DNA of 64,000 nucleotides from assembly GCA_963722585.1 (NCBI GenBank), contig CAVRNU010000064.1:1-64000 (forward strand), given 5' to 3'. Every line of letters starts with the position of its first letter. The stretch's first letter is position 1. The position numbers were made by a program, and so were the translations under genes. Shown in pieces: positions 1 to 9,402 of the stretch. Source of the DNA: KBS-96 sp963722585. GTDB taxonomy: Bacteria > Acidobacteriota > Terriglobia > Bryobacterales > Bryobacteraceae. The notes below the pieces were generated by a model that did not search any database, was not told the origin of the DNA, and saw only the letters and a list, made by a program, of their open reading frames with translations.

Positions 1-129
1 ACAGTAAATCGTTTCGTGACAGCAGTATGACCTATCTCCGGCGAATTCCTACCGGAATAGCGAGAGATTGGGCTTTCCCGCAAAGCCACTGCCCTCTTTG
101 ACGGACCACGTATCGTCGAGGCCTGCGCT

Positions 130-1158
130 ATGAGCCTTGTGTTCGCCGACCCAACTCTGCGGCAGGTCGCAGATTCCAGCGCCTGCTGGTACCACTACGT
201 CGTTCCAGAGCTGCAGACGTACTGGATAACTCCAGGGATATTTGCTCATCAGGCATACTCCGAGGACGCGGAACCGCTGCTGGTTCGCACGGAGTTTGGT
301 CAGGAAACGCAGCGGCCGCTGGAAGTCAAGAGAGTATTTCGGCGAGATTCAGCGAATTTCTTGGAGCGAGACCGGTCTCCCGATACTCTCGGCGAATTGG
401 AACAGCTTGTAGAACAGGGTGTTCTAGATTTTTCGCAAATACCTGATGTTGGTCCGCGCGATTGCGTTTATGTGAGGGAAGCCGGCCTGCCGCATGCGCA
501 GGCGGCGTTGCTTTGGCTAAGACAATTCTCAGGGTCCCAACGGCCCAGGACGATCATCCATCTCGCGACATCCTGTCTCGGCGAGCTGACAGCAGGCGGC
601 TCCGGTCCCACATTGTCGCGCAAACTGGGAGAGCGGATTAGAAAAATCCTTGCTTCGGAGCTTCAGACGTCTGTGAAGCTGGTGGCCACTGACGAGATCG
701 CGGCCTCTTATCTTGAGAACCTACTCCAGCTTTCGGTGGAATGCTGGCCGAGTCCGCACGTTGCTCGAACCACTCCGAAGTACAAAACTGGGGCGGCTGG
801 CGGGAGACTCCTTGCCATCCTGGGAAATCAATCGGTCGATAGGGGCATTCGAATAATTCCAGAAATGGTGCGGCTGCTGCTCGATCAAAATCCTGATGCA
901 GCCCTTCTGGTCCATCATGGCCTGGGTCCAAAGACGTTGGACACTGAGCCCGAGCTTCTGGCTTTGGAGAAGCTAAACAAACGATTCGTTTACATGCCTC
1001 GATGTGTGTCGCGGCGCCGCTGGAACGAAATTCTTTCTGCCGTCGACCTGGCCGTCCTGCCATATGATCCTCTAGTTTTTCGCCACCGCGGCTCGTGGCT
1101 GCTTGACGAGCTCATTGCAAACGGGTCCCAGCGGCCGTTCCGGCCAACACTCGTTTAG
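130..1158 (+). CDS. Glycosyltransferase (GT-B), N-terminal fragment cut short by a frameshift
   Basis: This is the first part of a large glycosyltransferase that would transfer a sugar to a glycan or cell-surface acceptor. Residues about 120-340 look like a GT-B C-terminal Rossmann half, ending in AVLPYDPLVFRHRGS, the nucleotide-sugar-binding region of GT4-like enzymes. The frame then runs into a TAG at 1156-1158. One base over, starting at the GGG at 1123-1125, the reading continues with GVPAAVPANTRLETRMKSFG, the expected continuation, and joins the next open frame. So this and the next entry are one gene that has lost a single G. The ATG at 130 has no clear ribosome site; the frame is open back to base 61, so the true N-terminus is uncertain. 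The family is fairly sure, the substrate unknown. Confidence 0.6.
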   Translation: MSLVFADPTLRQVADSSACWYHYVVPELQTYWITPGIFAHQAYSEDAEPLLVRTEFGQETQRPLEVKRVFRRDSANFLERDRSPDTLGELEQLVEQGVLDFSQIPDVGPRDCVYVREAGLPHAQAALLWLRQFSGSQRPRTIIHLATSCLGELTAGGSGPTLSRKLGERIRKILASELQTSVKLVATDEIAASYLENLLQLSVECWPSPHVARTTPKYKTGAAGGRLLAILGNQSVDRGIRIIPEMVRLLLDQNPDAALLVHHGLGPKTLDTEPELLALEKLNKRFVYMPRCVSRRRWNEILSAVDLAVLPYDPLVFRHRGSWLLDELIANGSQRPFRPTLV

Positions 1159-1166
1159 AAACCCGC

Positions 1167-2762
1167 ATGAAGTCTTTCGGCATTCGCGGGCCGGCTTTCA
1201 ATGAGCAGACGCCGACGTCAATCGCCAGAGCAGTGAATGAGACTCTCGCAGATTATGATGAGGCGGCGAAATTGGCATCGGCAGCCAGGGAGCAGTGGGC
1301 GAAGACCCAAGGAGCTCAGCGGTTAGTTGCGAACATCCTCTCCTGGTTTCCGGAACAGCGCCCCAGGTGGCATGGTTGGCCGAAGATTATTGGCAGCCAC
1401 CATCGTTCGAAGCGCATACTGTTGAGCTGGGCTGTAGATCCATCTCATCTGCCGCCACCCAACCTGTCAGAGAACCAGATTACGGTAGGGCCTCATGCGC
1501 TAGCCACCGCCAAGACGTTCTTGCGTCCGAATACCGCCAAGCCGTTTGCCGCTTATACGCCTTTTTTCCATACGTACGACTTGAAAGCAGTGCTTGAAGC
1601 GCAAGGCATCACAGGGCCGTTCGATCTGGTTGTGGTTTCGGCGGAATCGAGCTTTGGCAACGCCCCTTTGAACGCGAATGCGTTTGGCTGTCCTACGCTT
1701 CTTTATGCGGGCGATACCCATTGGGGAAAAACGGTCTTGAAGAGAATGGTTGACTACGCTGTGCTGGGAGGATTCGACTACGTGGTCACTACCTTCAACC
1801 GCCAGCACTTGCATTGGTACCTGGAGGCGGGCAAGCAAAAGACTGCGTGGATCCCCGGGTTAGCGGTCCAACATATTCCGCAAGTGTTCTCGGATAAGAA
1901 GGAGAGCAGAATCGCATTTTCCGGCCAGCGATCAAACCACCATGCGAGGAGAGTAAGGCTACTGAACTGCTTAGAGAGAGCCGCCCTGCCCCTGGATATT
2001 CGAGGTCTCTCCCGCGAGGATGCGGCCGCCTGCTACAATTCCTCACTGCTGTCGTTCAACACCAGTCTGAACGGTGACTTGAACCTGCGGACATTTGAAG
2101 TGATGTCGGCAGGAGGATGCCTTCTCACCGACCGGCTTGCTCCTGAATCCGGGCAGATGCTGCTATTCGAGGAAGGGCGAGACTACCTTGGCTATTCGAG
2201 TGAAGGAGAATTGCTCGAGATGGCGCGGCGGTGCCTCGCCGATCCTGAGCGGGCAATCGGCGTTGCTGCGAATGGCCACAAGACGTATACCGAAAACTTC
2301 TTACCTGAGCGTCAAATTGCCGCGCTGATGGACTGGATTTTTTCAGGAAATCTCAAACCGGAATACGGCTCGAGTTGGGACGCGCGGCCTGAGATTGCCG
2401 CGTCCGATCCGCTTCCTCTGGCCGAACGCATGACGATCTATGAGAGCTTGCAGCAGGCTCATCAGGCAAAAGAGACGGTCCGTGTGCTGGCGACTCCAGG
2501 CGTGCCGGGTTGCGTGATTGCAGACATGATAGACCTGCCTCGCCTTTCCTGTTACGTACTGGAAGGAGAGCAAACAGTGAAGCCGGCTCTGGAGCGTTTT
2601 GGACTGGGAGCTCGGGTTAAATATGTGGACTCCCGTAAACGCGCCAGGCAAAAAGGACCGTGGGATTACCTGATTGCGACACGCAAAACAGCCTCCGAAT
2701 TCCAAGCTTCAATCCCGCACGCCGATCTCATTACCGTCGGCAACATGAACCCGCCCGCCTAG
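1167..2762 (+). CDS. Glycosyltransferase, C-terminal part: end of first GT-B domain, a second GT domain and an extra C-terminal domain
   Basis: This frame completes the previous gene. Residues 1-70 (FNEQTPTSIARAVNETLADY and on) are the C-terminal helices of the first GT-B domain. Residues about 85-400 form a second glycosyltransferase domain of the Glyco_trans_1_2/CgeB-like kind, with the characteristic NLRTFEVMSAGGCLLTDR segment near residue 310. Residues about 420-531 look like a small Rossmann-like domain I cannot name. The ATG at 1167 is internal to the original gene and lacks a ribosome site, so this part is probably not expressed unless the frameshift is a sequence error. The full protein would be about 880 residues with two transferase domains, suggesting sequential addition of two sugars. 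Confidence 0.6.
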   Translation: MKSFGIRGPAFNEQTPTSIARAVNETLADYDEAAKLASAAREQWAKTQGAQRLVANILSWFPEQRPRWHGWPKIIGSHHRSKRILLSWAVDPSHLPPPNLSENQITVGPHALATAKTFLRPNTAKPFAAYTPFFHTYDLKAVLEAQGITGPFDLVVVSAESSFGNAPLNANAFGCPTLLYAGDTHWGKTVLKRMVDYAVLGGFDYVVTTFNRQHLHWYLEAGKQKTAWIPGLAVQHIPQVFSDKKESRIAFSGQRSNHHARRVRLLNCLERAALPLDIRGLSREDAAACYNSSLLSFNTSLNGDLNLRTFEVMSAGGCLLTDRLAPESGQMLLFEEGRDYLGYSSEGELLEMARRCLADPERAIGVAANGHKTYTENFLPERQIAALMDWIFSGNLKPEYGSSWDARPEIAASDPLPLAERMTIYESLQQAHQAKETVRVLATPGVPGCVIADMIDLPRLSCYVLEGEQTVKPALERFGLGARVKYVDSRKRARQKGPWDYLIATRKTASEFQASIPHADLITVGNMNPPA

Positions 2763-2803
2763 AACTCCGCCCTTCGACATACCGCCGAGCAAACCACCCT
2801 CTG

Positions 2804-2833
2804 TTGACACTAAAGCGCTAAGCAAGCGATACT
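2804..2833 (+). promoter_or_regulatory. Candidate sigma70-type promoter before the TonB-dependent receptor
   Basis: TTGACA at 2804-2809 is followed after 18 bases by GATACT at 2828-2833, in the 152-base gap between the glycosyltransferase and the receptor. The -35 box is perfect and the -10 is weak, so this is tentative. Confidence 0.3.
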
Positions 2834-2914
2834 AAGCGATCTCCACAAATTACCGTTTTGGTGACGGGGAAGTTTCGATCAAGTCACTCCGTTGGTGGCC
2901 ATGAGGGGGCGTTC

Positions 2915-5900
2915 ATGCTTGCTAACAACGGCTTACGCGCCGTACTAGTATCCGCGTTTCTGTTTTGTTTTTGTTCGATTCTCTACGGCCAGGCAACCGG
3001 CACCATATCCGGCACGGTCTCCGATGCGACGGGCGCAGCTATCGCTGGAGCCACGGTCACGGTGACTGCCGAGGGCACAGGTGCGGTGCGCGCCGGTACA
3101 ACCGACACCGCCGGTCACTACGTTATCCCTCTGCTCGGAGTTGCCAGGTACACTGTGCGGGCTGAATTCAAAGGCTTTCAACCCTCCGAAGTACACGACG
3201 TTCGGCTGCAAGTGGATGAGCAGCGGGAATTGGACTTTAAAATTGTGCCGGCCAATGTGCAGCAGAATGTTGAAGTTTCGGCGACCGCCGTCGCGGTGCA
3301 AACCACGAATCCGACGCTGGGTCAGGTGATTAACTCGCAGCAAGTCGCCGAGCTGCCATTGAACGGCCGCGACTTTGTGCAATTGGCAACACTCACGCCG
3401 GGCACAACCCAGGAAACCAATCCAAACAGTTTTTTCAATGGGGGCGCCAGCAGCGAAGTTTCGGCTCGTGGATCTTTCTCGCTTTCGGTTGGCGGCTCGC
3501 GGGCCAACTCGACCGACTGGCTGCTGGACGGCAACGACAATAACGAGCTAACCGCCGGCGGCATCGCGATCCTGCCTTCCATCGACGCGATCCAGGAATT
3601 CAAAGTTCTTACCTACAACTACTCCGCCGAGTGGGGAACGCGCGCGGGACCTACTGTTCTCGTTACGACCAAGTCCGGAACCAATGCTCTCCACGGCACC
3701 GTTTTCGAATTCTTTCGCAACACGAAATTAGACGCGCGCAGTTTCTTCGCCACCTCGACCGAACAATTCAACCTCAATCAGTTCGGCGGTTCAGTGGGCG
3801 GCCCAATCAGGAAGGACAAAACATTCTTCTTTGCGGACATCCAGAATAAGATGCAGCGGCACGGGATACCGTTCACGGGCTTAGTTCCCACCGCCGACAT
3901 GCGTACCGGAAATTTTACCGACGACGCATTCGGCAATCCCCGGTCCGGCCTCCTAGTTAATCCCAACGTGACCGGCGCCTCGAACACCGCTTTCCAATGC
4001 GACAGCGCTGGAAATCCGATTCCCGCCGCTCCCGACGGCAGCCAATCGGGCGGCGTCTCCTGCAACAAAATTCCTTCCAACCTGATCAACCCGATCACTC
4101 AAAAGATGATCAATCTGTATCCGCTGCCAAACGCCAACAATGCCGCGCTTGGTTATAACTACGTCAACGAGCCCGTACGAAAACTGAACGAAGGCGAGTT
4201 TGATGTTAGGCTCGATCACAATTTTTCTAATAACGACTACGCCTTCGCGCGTTTCAGCTACGATCAGGCCACCTCCTACGTTCCCGGCGGGTCGCCTGGC
4301 TTTGCCGAAGCCAATCCTTTTGCGAGCAATCAAGGTATTCTCAACCATGCCCGCAACGTAGCCATCTCCGAGACGCACGTTTTTTCGCCCAACACCGTCA
4401 ATCAAGTCAACGCGGGCTACAACCGCATCTTCGATTACATCTCCTCGCAGGGCACCGGAAGCTGTCTCTCGGCGGCTATCGGTATTCCTGGAGCCAATCT
4501 GGGCGGAGTGAGCTGCGGGCTTACCAGTACGCAGATGGACGGCGGCTACTGGTCGTTGGGCGATCGCGGCTATTCGCCTTTTATCGGCGGAACGAACGTC
4601 TGGTCCGTTTCCGACTCGCTCGACATGATCCGAGGCAATCACGACATTAAAGTGGGCGGAGAAATTCGCGCCATGCAGATGAACGTCCTCGCCGAAGGTT
4701 TTCAAGATGGCTATTGGATCTACACCGGCGCGTGGGTTGGCGACGCCGAGGCCGATTTCCTGCTTGGTTTACCGAGCCTCGCCCTTCACGATCAGACGTT
4801 CAATGGCAATGTCACCGGTCGACGCTGGAAACTTTTCCGTCCTTATATCGAAGATGATTGGCGAGTCACCAAAGACCTGACGTTGAACCTCGGTCTAGCT
4901 TGGGCGCTCGTCACCCCCATCACCGAAGCCGCCAACCGTCAAGCGGATTTTAATCCCGCCAATGGTCAATTTTTGATCGCCGGGCAAAATGCCGGCCCCG
5001 CGGCGGGTATTCAAATGGATTTAACCGCGCTCGAGCCGCGCGTCGGGCTGGCATGGAAGCCGTTTGGCAGCCGCAATACCGCGATACGCGGAGGGTACGC
5101 GATCTTCCACGATTCATCCTGGAACCAGGGCGCGCAGGGTCTGTGGCAGAATCCGCCGTATTATGCGGAATCAGACCAGTATGCGTTCACTCCCGGGTGC
5201 ACATTTGCGACCGCTGCCTGCGCGACGAAGTATGGACTGACACCGCTGGCCATCAGCGCATCGAACGGCTTCCCGCTGTTCACGGGGCCTCCCAACCCCG
5301 CCGATTTTACAGGCACGATTCAAGCTCAGAATACGAATTTCAAGCAAGGCAGAGTTCAGCAGTTCAACATCAACGTGGAGCACCAACTGCCTGGAGAGAT
5401 TGTTGTGACCGTAGGGTATGCCGGATCTCGCAGCTCGCACATTCTGATCGACGGTAATAACATTAATGTTTCATCGCCCTCAGCTTGCGGAACCGTTTCC
5501 GGTTACACGCTCGGCTGCGGCCCCGGTGGTGCCTCGTTCGGCGTTCCGTACCCGGCATTCCCCTTTTCTACGATCTCGAATATTTATGACGCGGGTAAGG
5601 CCCACTACAATTCACTTCAGATCAAAGCCGAAACCAAGAGTTCGCGATATGGAATCTATGCTCTTCTCGGGTACACGTATTCGAGAGCCTACGATAACGG
5701 CTTCACCGATGGCCTTGGAAGCCTTCTCGGCGCAACCTACTTTCCGTTGCCCGGATGGCAATCTCTGGATTGGGCGCTTTCGCAAATCAATTTGAACCAG
5801 AATTTCACCGCCAGTATTATTTATCAACTGCCATTCGGCAAGGGAAGAAAATTTGGCAGTTCTTGGAGCACCCCGCTCGATACGGCCTTGGGAAATTGGG

Positions 5901-6346
5901 AGGTCACGGTGATTGAAAAGGTGACTTCGGGGTTCCCGGTATTCGTCGTGGATAGCGCCAATAACTCGGGCGTCAACTTTCAGAACAACGGGAATAGCCT
6001 GAATCGCCCAAATCAGACTTGCAATCCTCAATCCGGCCCCCAGAGTTTAAGCGAGTTCTTCAACACGTCCTGCTTTTCGGCCCCCGCCGCCGGCGAGCTC
6101 GGAAATGCGTCGCGAACGCCCGTCTCAGGCCCGGACTTCGTCAACACCGATTTCTCGGTCATTAAACACTTTCCAATCCGGGAATCGGTGCGGCTCGATT
6201 TTCGCGCCGAGTTTTTCAACCTATTCAATCACGCTCAATTCGGCCAGCCCGGATCCGACTTCAATTCGCCGGCAACGTTTGGAACCATCAGCTCGACTGT
6301 GAACAATCCGCGCGTGGTTCAATTCGCCCTGAAACTCGCGTTTTAA
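2915..6346 (+). CDS. TonB-dependent receptor, Oar-like, with N-terminal carboxypeptidase-regulatory domain
   Basis: This is a 1143-residue outer-membrane receptor, of the family typical of Acidobacteria. A signal peptide (MLANNGLRAVLVSAFLFCFC, then cleavage near YGQA) leads into a carboxypeptidase-regulatory/CNA-B-like beta domain (residues about 30-110, GTISGTVSDATGAAIAGATV). A plug domain follows (about 120-260, with ELPLNGRDFVQLATLTPG and YSAEWGTRAGPTVLVTTKSG), then a beta barrel ending in phenylalanine (VQFALKLAF), as barrel proteins do. I chose the ATG at 2915, with GAGGGGG just upstream, over the one at 2858 because it starts the signal peptide. No TonB, ExbB or ExbD gene lies nearby. 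The substrate is unknown; polymers or oligosaccharides are plausible given the hydrolases in the window. Confidence 0.93.
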   Translation: MLANNGLRAVLVSAFLFCFCSILYGQATGTISGTVSDATGAAIAGATVTVTAEGTGAVRAGTTDTAGHYVIPLLGVARYTVRAEFKGFQPSEVHDVRLQVDEQRELDFKIVPANVQQNVEVSATAVAVQTTNPTLGQVINSQQVAELPLNGRDFVQLATLTPGTTQETNPNSFFNGGASSEVSARGSFSLSVGGSRANSTDWLLDGNDNNELTAGGIAILPSIDAIQEFKVLTYNYSAEWGTRAGPTVLVTTKSGTNALHGTVFEFFRNTKLDARSFFATSTEQFNLNQFGGSVGGPIRKDKTFFFADIQNKMQRHGIPFTGLVPTADMRTGNFTDDAFGNPRSGLLVNPNVTGASNTAFQCDSAGNPIPAAPDGSQSGGVSCNKIPSNLINPITQKMINLYPLPNANNAALGYNYVNEPVRKLNEGEFDVRLDHNFSNNDYAFARFSYDQATSYVPGGSPGFAEANPFASNQGILNHARNVAISETHVFSPNTVNQVNAGYNRIFDYISSQGTGSCLSAAIGIPGANLGGVSCGLTSTQMDGGYWSLGDRGYSPFIGGTNVWSVSDSLDMIRGNHDIKVGGEIRAMQMNVLAEGFQDGYWIYTGAWVGDAEADFLLGLPSLALHDQTFNGNVTGRRWKLFRPYIEDDWRVTKDLTLNLGLAWALVTPITEAANRQADFNPANGQFLIAGQNAGPAAGIQMDLTALEPRVGLAWKPFGSRNTAIRGGYAIFHDSSWNQGAQGLWQNPPYYAESDQYAFTPGCTFATAACATKYGLTPLAISASNGFPLFTGPPNPADFTGTIQAQNTNFKQGRVQQFNINVEHQLPGEIVVTVGYAGSRSSHILIDGNNINVSSPSACGTVSGYTLGCGPGGASFGVPYPAFPFSTISNIYDAGKAHYNSLQIKAETKSSRYGIYALLGYTYSRAYDNGFTDGLGSLLGATYFPLPGWQSLDWALSQINLNQNFTASIIYQLPFGKGRKFGSSWSTPLDTALGNWEVTVIEKVTSGFPVFVVDSANNSGVNFQNNGNSLNRPNQTCNPQSGPQSLSEFFNTSCFSAPAAGELGNASRTPVSGPDFVNTDFSVIKHFPIRESVRLDFRAEFFNLFNHAQFGQPGSDFNSPATFGTISSTVNNPRVVQFALKLAF

Positions 6347-6379
6347 GAGGGCGGGTGGAGGCGGCAAAATGTCGGCAAG

Positions 6380-6417
6380 GGCGAGCCGGGAGGCTCGCCG
6401 CGGACCGGGAGGTCCGC
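6380..6417. repeat. Double palindromic intergenic repeat (family C, copy 1)
   Basis: There are two adjacent hairpins, both with GGGA loops. GGCGAGCC (6380-6387) pairs with GGCTCGCC (6392-6399), and GCGGACC (6400-6406) pairs with GGTCCGC (6411-6417). The 24 bases 6389-6412 occur identically at 51971-51994. The element sits just after the receptor gene and may also act as a transcription terminator, though no T-run follows. Confidence 0.8.
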
Positions 6418-6588
6418 CCCACGACTGCCCTCGCGCCAGTACGGTCATCTCTAGAAACCAATAGGCTGTTACAGCATCGTTACGGCCTGTTCATGGACAT
6501 GTAAGACTACATGGATATTCTGAGGTGCGTTACCCGAGGGTTTCGGCGCTTACGCCCGGACCCCGTCTATCTCGCACCAGAGGAAACT

Positions 6589-8280
6589 ATGATCCTACGA
6601 AGGACGCTAAAGCTGTTATGTTGCAGCGCCATGGCCTGTTGTTTGATGGCGGAGAGCCCGGAAAGTGGCGGGAACGCAGGCACATCGACAGCTCCGGCGC
6701 AAGCGATTTCAGTAAAAGACATACAAGAATTACGAAAGAAGATTGCCGAGCAGCAAAAAGAGATTGAGCGCCTCCAAAAGTCTGTGGCCGAACAGCAGAC
6801 GTTATTGGATAACACGATGAGGACAGTGGCTGCGGGAGCAACCGAAAATGCCAACGCCAACTTGCTTGCCACTCCACCGCAACTACAACCAATCGGCGAT
6901 ATGGGCAATGTGCCGCTAGCGCAAACGCCGGCCTCTCGCGCCGGCCGCGGTCAAGCTACAACAGCCACGGCCGAGCCGCCGCTCTCTTTCAAAATCGGCA
7001 ATACCGATTTCACTCCCTTCGGGTTTGTTGATCTGACGTGGTACGGCCGATCCACAAACGTAGGCAGCGGTATCGGCACAAACTTTGCCAGCATCCCGTA
7101 TGACTCCGCCGCAACCGGCCGGATCGGCGAAAACAACTTCAGCACGCAGAACAGCCGTTTGGGCTTGCGCGTCGATAGCACTGTTGCAAGCGCGAAAGTG
7201 CTCGGTTACTTCGAGGCTGACTTTTTGGGTAATGATGCCAGTAATGTCTTCGATACGAGCAACTCCAATTCGTTCCGTATGCGGAACGTCTTTGTTGACG
7301 TGAAGAAGGGTCCGCTCGAGATCATGGGCGGGTCAGGATTGGTCGTTATGACTCCGGGCCGGGTTGGTATATCTCCATTGCCGGCCGATCTCTTCTATTC
7401 GCAGGATATGGACACCAATTACCAGGCGGGCCTAATCTGGGCGCGCCAGTCGCAGTTCCGCATCGCGTATCATCCGAGCGACAATTTCCATCTGGCGCTT
7501 TCGCTCGAGAACCCCCAGCAATATTCCGGTGGAAGCTCCGGAAGTCCTTCAATCACGTTCCCAGCGGCGTATGCCTCGAACACGGCTATCACGAATCAAT
7601 TCGGCAACGGGAGCACCAATGAGTTCAGTGTTCCGAACTCGAAGCCCGATTTCATCGTGAAAGCCGCTTTCGACAGCCGCCCGGGCGGCAAGCTGCAGCA
7701 TATCGAAGTCGCCGGCTTGCTTCGCAATTTCAAGTACTACAATCCGACATTAAGCAACAACCAGGGCAAGACGTTTACGGCCACTGGCGGAGGCGGATCG
7801 GTGAACGGTAACTTCGAAGTCTTCAAAAACGTTCACCTGATCGCCAATACGTTCTTCAGCGATGGAGGCGGCCGCTACATCTTCGGCATGGCCCCGGATC
7901 TGGCGCTGAAGCCGAACGGCAATTTGTCCCTGCTCCATTCATGGTCGACTGTCGACGGAATTGAAGCGAACCTTTCAAAGAACCTCATGCTATACAGCTA
8001 TTACGGCGGCGCGTACATCGGGAAGGACGCGCTTCTCGATACCAATGGGAAGTACGTCGGATACGGCTATACCGGCTCATCGAACAGCCAGAACCGCGAT
8101 GTTCAAGAGTACACGATTGGACTTATTCCAACCTTCTGGAAAAGCCCTCACTATGGTGCGCTCCAGCTCATCACGCAATATTCGTACTTGTGGCGGGTGC
8201 CGTGGTACCTGGCGGCAAACACGCCGAAGAACGCCAAAACCAACATGGTCTGGATCGATCTTCGCTACACGCTGCCGTAG
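6589..8280 (+). CDS. DcaP-like outer-membrane porin
   Basis: A 563-residue porin for passive diffusion of solutes across the outer membrane. A short hydrophobic signal segment (LKLLCCSAMACCLMAES) is followed by a coiled-coil stretch at about residues 45-80 (ELRKKIAEQQKEIERLQKSV), which in DcaP-type trimeric porins lies in the periplasm. The rest is a beta barrel starting near PLSFKIGNTDFTPFGFVDLT. The ATG at 6589 is chosen because AGAGGAAACT lies directly before it; the upstream ATG at 6511 would place 26 extra residues before the signal. It follows the TonB-dependent receptor in the same direction, so the two may serve a common uptake route. The family is confident, the solute unknown. Confidence 0.8.
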   Translation: MILRRTLKLLCCSAMACCLMAESPESGGNAGTSTAPAQAISVKDIQELRKKIAEQQKEIERLQKSVAEQQTLLDNTMRTVAAGATENANANLLATPPQLQPIGDMGNVPLAQTPASRAGRGQATTATAEPPLSFKIGNTDFTPFGFVDLTWYGRSTNVGSGIGTNFASIPYDSAATGRIGENNFSTQNSRLGLRVDSTVASAKVLGYFEADFLGNDASNVFDTSNSNSFRMRNVFVDVKKGPLEIMGGSGLVVMTPGRVGISPLPADLFYSQDMDTNYQAGLIWARQSQFRIAYHPSDNFHLALSLENPQQYSGGSSGSPSITFPAAYASNTAITNQFGNGSTNEFSVPNSKPDFIVKAAFDSRPGGKLQHIEVAGLLRNFKYYNPTLSNNQGKTFTATGGGGSVNGNFEVFKNVHLIANTFFSDGGGRYIFGMAPDLALKPNGNLSLLHSWSTVDGIEANLSKNLMLYSYYGGAYIGKDALLDTNGKYVGYGYTGSSNSQNRDVQEYTIGLIPTFWKSPHYGALQLITQYSYLWRVPWYLAANTPKNAKTNMVWIDLRYTLP

Positions 8281-8287
8281 AGCCTGG

Positions 8288-8307
8288 TGGCCGGGCAGGC
8301 CCGGCCA
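8288..8307. terminator. Hairpin between convergent genes, probable bidirectional terminator
   Basis: TGGCCGGGC (8288-8296) and GCCCGGCCA (8299-8307) form a perfect 9-bp stem in the 44-base gap between the porin stop and the convergent permease pseudogene stop. There is no long T-run, so it is terminator-like by position and strength only. It may also belong to the palindromic repeats of this genome. Confidence 0.5.
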
Positions 8308-8324
8308 GTACAAAACACAGGCCG

Positions 8325-9400
8325 TCACCCCTCGCGTAACGCTATCATCGGATCGATGCGGCTTGCCCTGTATGCCGGTAGATAACACGCGACCAGCGCG
8401 ACGGCCAGTAGCACGATTGCCGCTCCTGCTACGCTTGCCGGATCGCTCGCGCTGATGCCATACAGCATTCTCGTGAGCAGACGCCCGACAAACAGCGCCG
8501 CCCCGAAGCCAATCGCTACGCCCGTCACAACCAGCAACATCCCTTGCTTCAGGATTAGCCGCAGCACATTTCCACGCGCCGCGCCGAGCGCCATGCGCAC
8601 TCCAATCTCGCGTACACGTTGATTCACAGAGTACGCCATGATCCCGTATAATCCGATGCTCGCGAGGCCCAGCGCAAGCAGCCCTAACACGCTTAGCATT
8701 GCCACGCCCATTTTCGCTTGAAACAAACCCTGATCGATAATCGTATGTCCTGTTCGCGCATCGTTAACGGAAATGCGCGGCGAGATCTGGCGTACTTCGC
8801 GTTGAACGGGGATTAATATCTGCTGCGGATCTCCCTTGCTTCGCACGTACAACGTCATCGCGTCCGAGTAATTCTGTTCGAGAGGCACATAAACGCAGGG
8901 TTGCGGCGGCTCTCCCAAAGTAGAGTAATTTGCAGTCCTGGCAACGCCGACGATCTGCCGCATTTCCGTTTCGCCCGGCAGCTGAATGCGCTTCCCTAAT
9001 GCCTCCCCATTGGGCCAATAATCGTGCGCCATCTTTTCATTGACGATCGCTACGGGAGTGGAGTTTTCGCGGTCCATCTCCGTGAACTCACGGCCTTTTT
9101 CGATTGGTATGCCCGCCGTTTCGAAGTAATGGAGATCGACTGTGTTCAACACCGTCGTGACTACGTCCGCTTTCGATCGTTGCTCGTGGCCCTCCACTTT
9201 GAGTCCGCTTGCAAGCCTGCCCCACAGCGGCAGATTCGATGCCCATGAAACTGACTCGATACTCGGCATAGCCCCAACCTGCTCGCGCACTTCTTTGTAG
9301 AACGCCTTCGTTTGCGGCTTCCCATATCCGGCCTGTCCCGGATTCGTCAGTCAGTACCGCAAGGTGGCTGGTCTCGAAGCCGGGATCCATATCGTATGCC
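8325..9400 (-). pseudogene. ADOP-type ABC transporter permease, 3' part of a broken gene
   Basis: This is the C-terminal third of a MacB/FtsX-like permease. It holds the rest of the second periplasmic MacB core domain (MPSIESVSWASNLPLWGRLA and on) and the last three membrane segments with the FtsX motif VREIGVRMALGAARGNVLRL, ending in IDPMIALREG. On the minus strand the frame LAVLT-NPGQAGYGKPQTKAFYKEV should follow directly from the 5' part. A tandem copy of TCAG at 9347-9354 adds 4 bases and shifts the frame. With the in-frame stop at 9403-9405 the gene carries two independent lesions, so it is unlikely to make a working protein. Confidence 0.85.
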
Positions 9401-9402
9401 CG

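Noticed and set aside
3953..4705. A 250-residue minus-strand frame inside the TonB-dependent receptor gene
   Set aside because: It is a shadow of a strong plus-strand gene, with no ribosome site and no recognisable domain.
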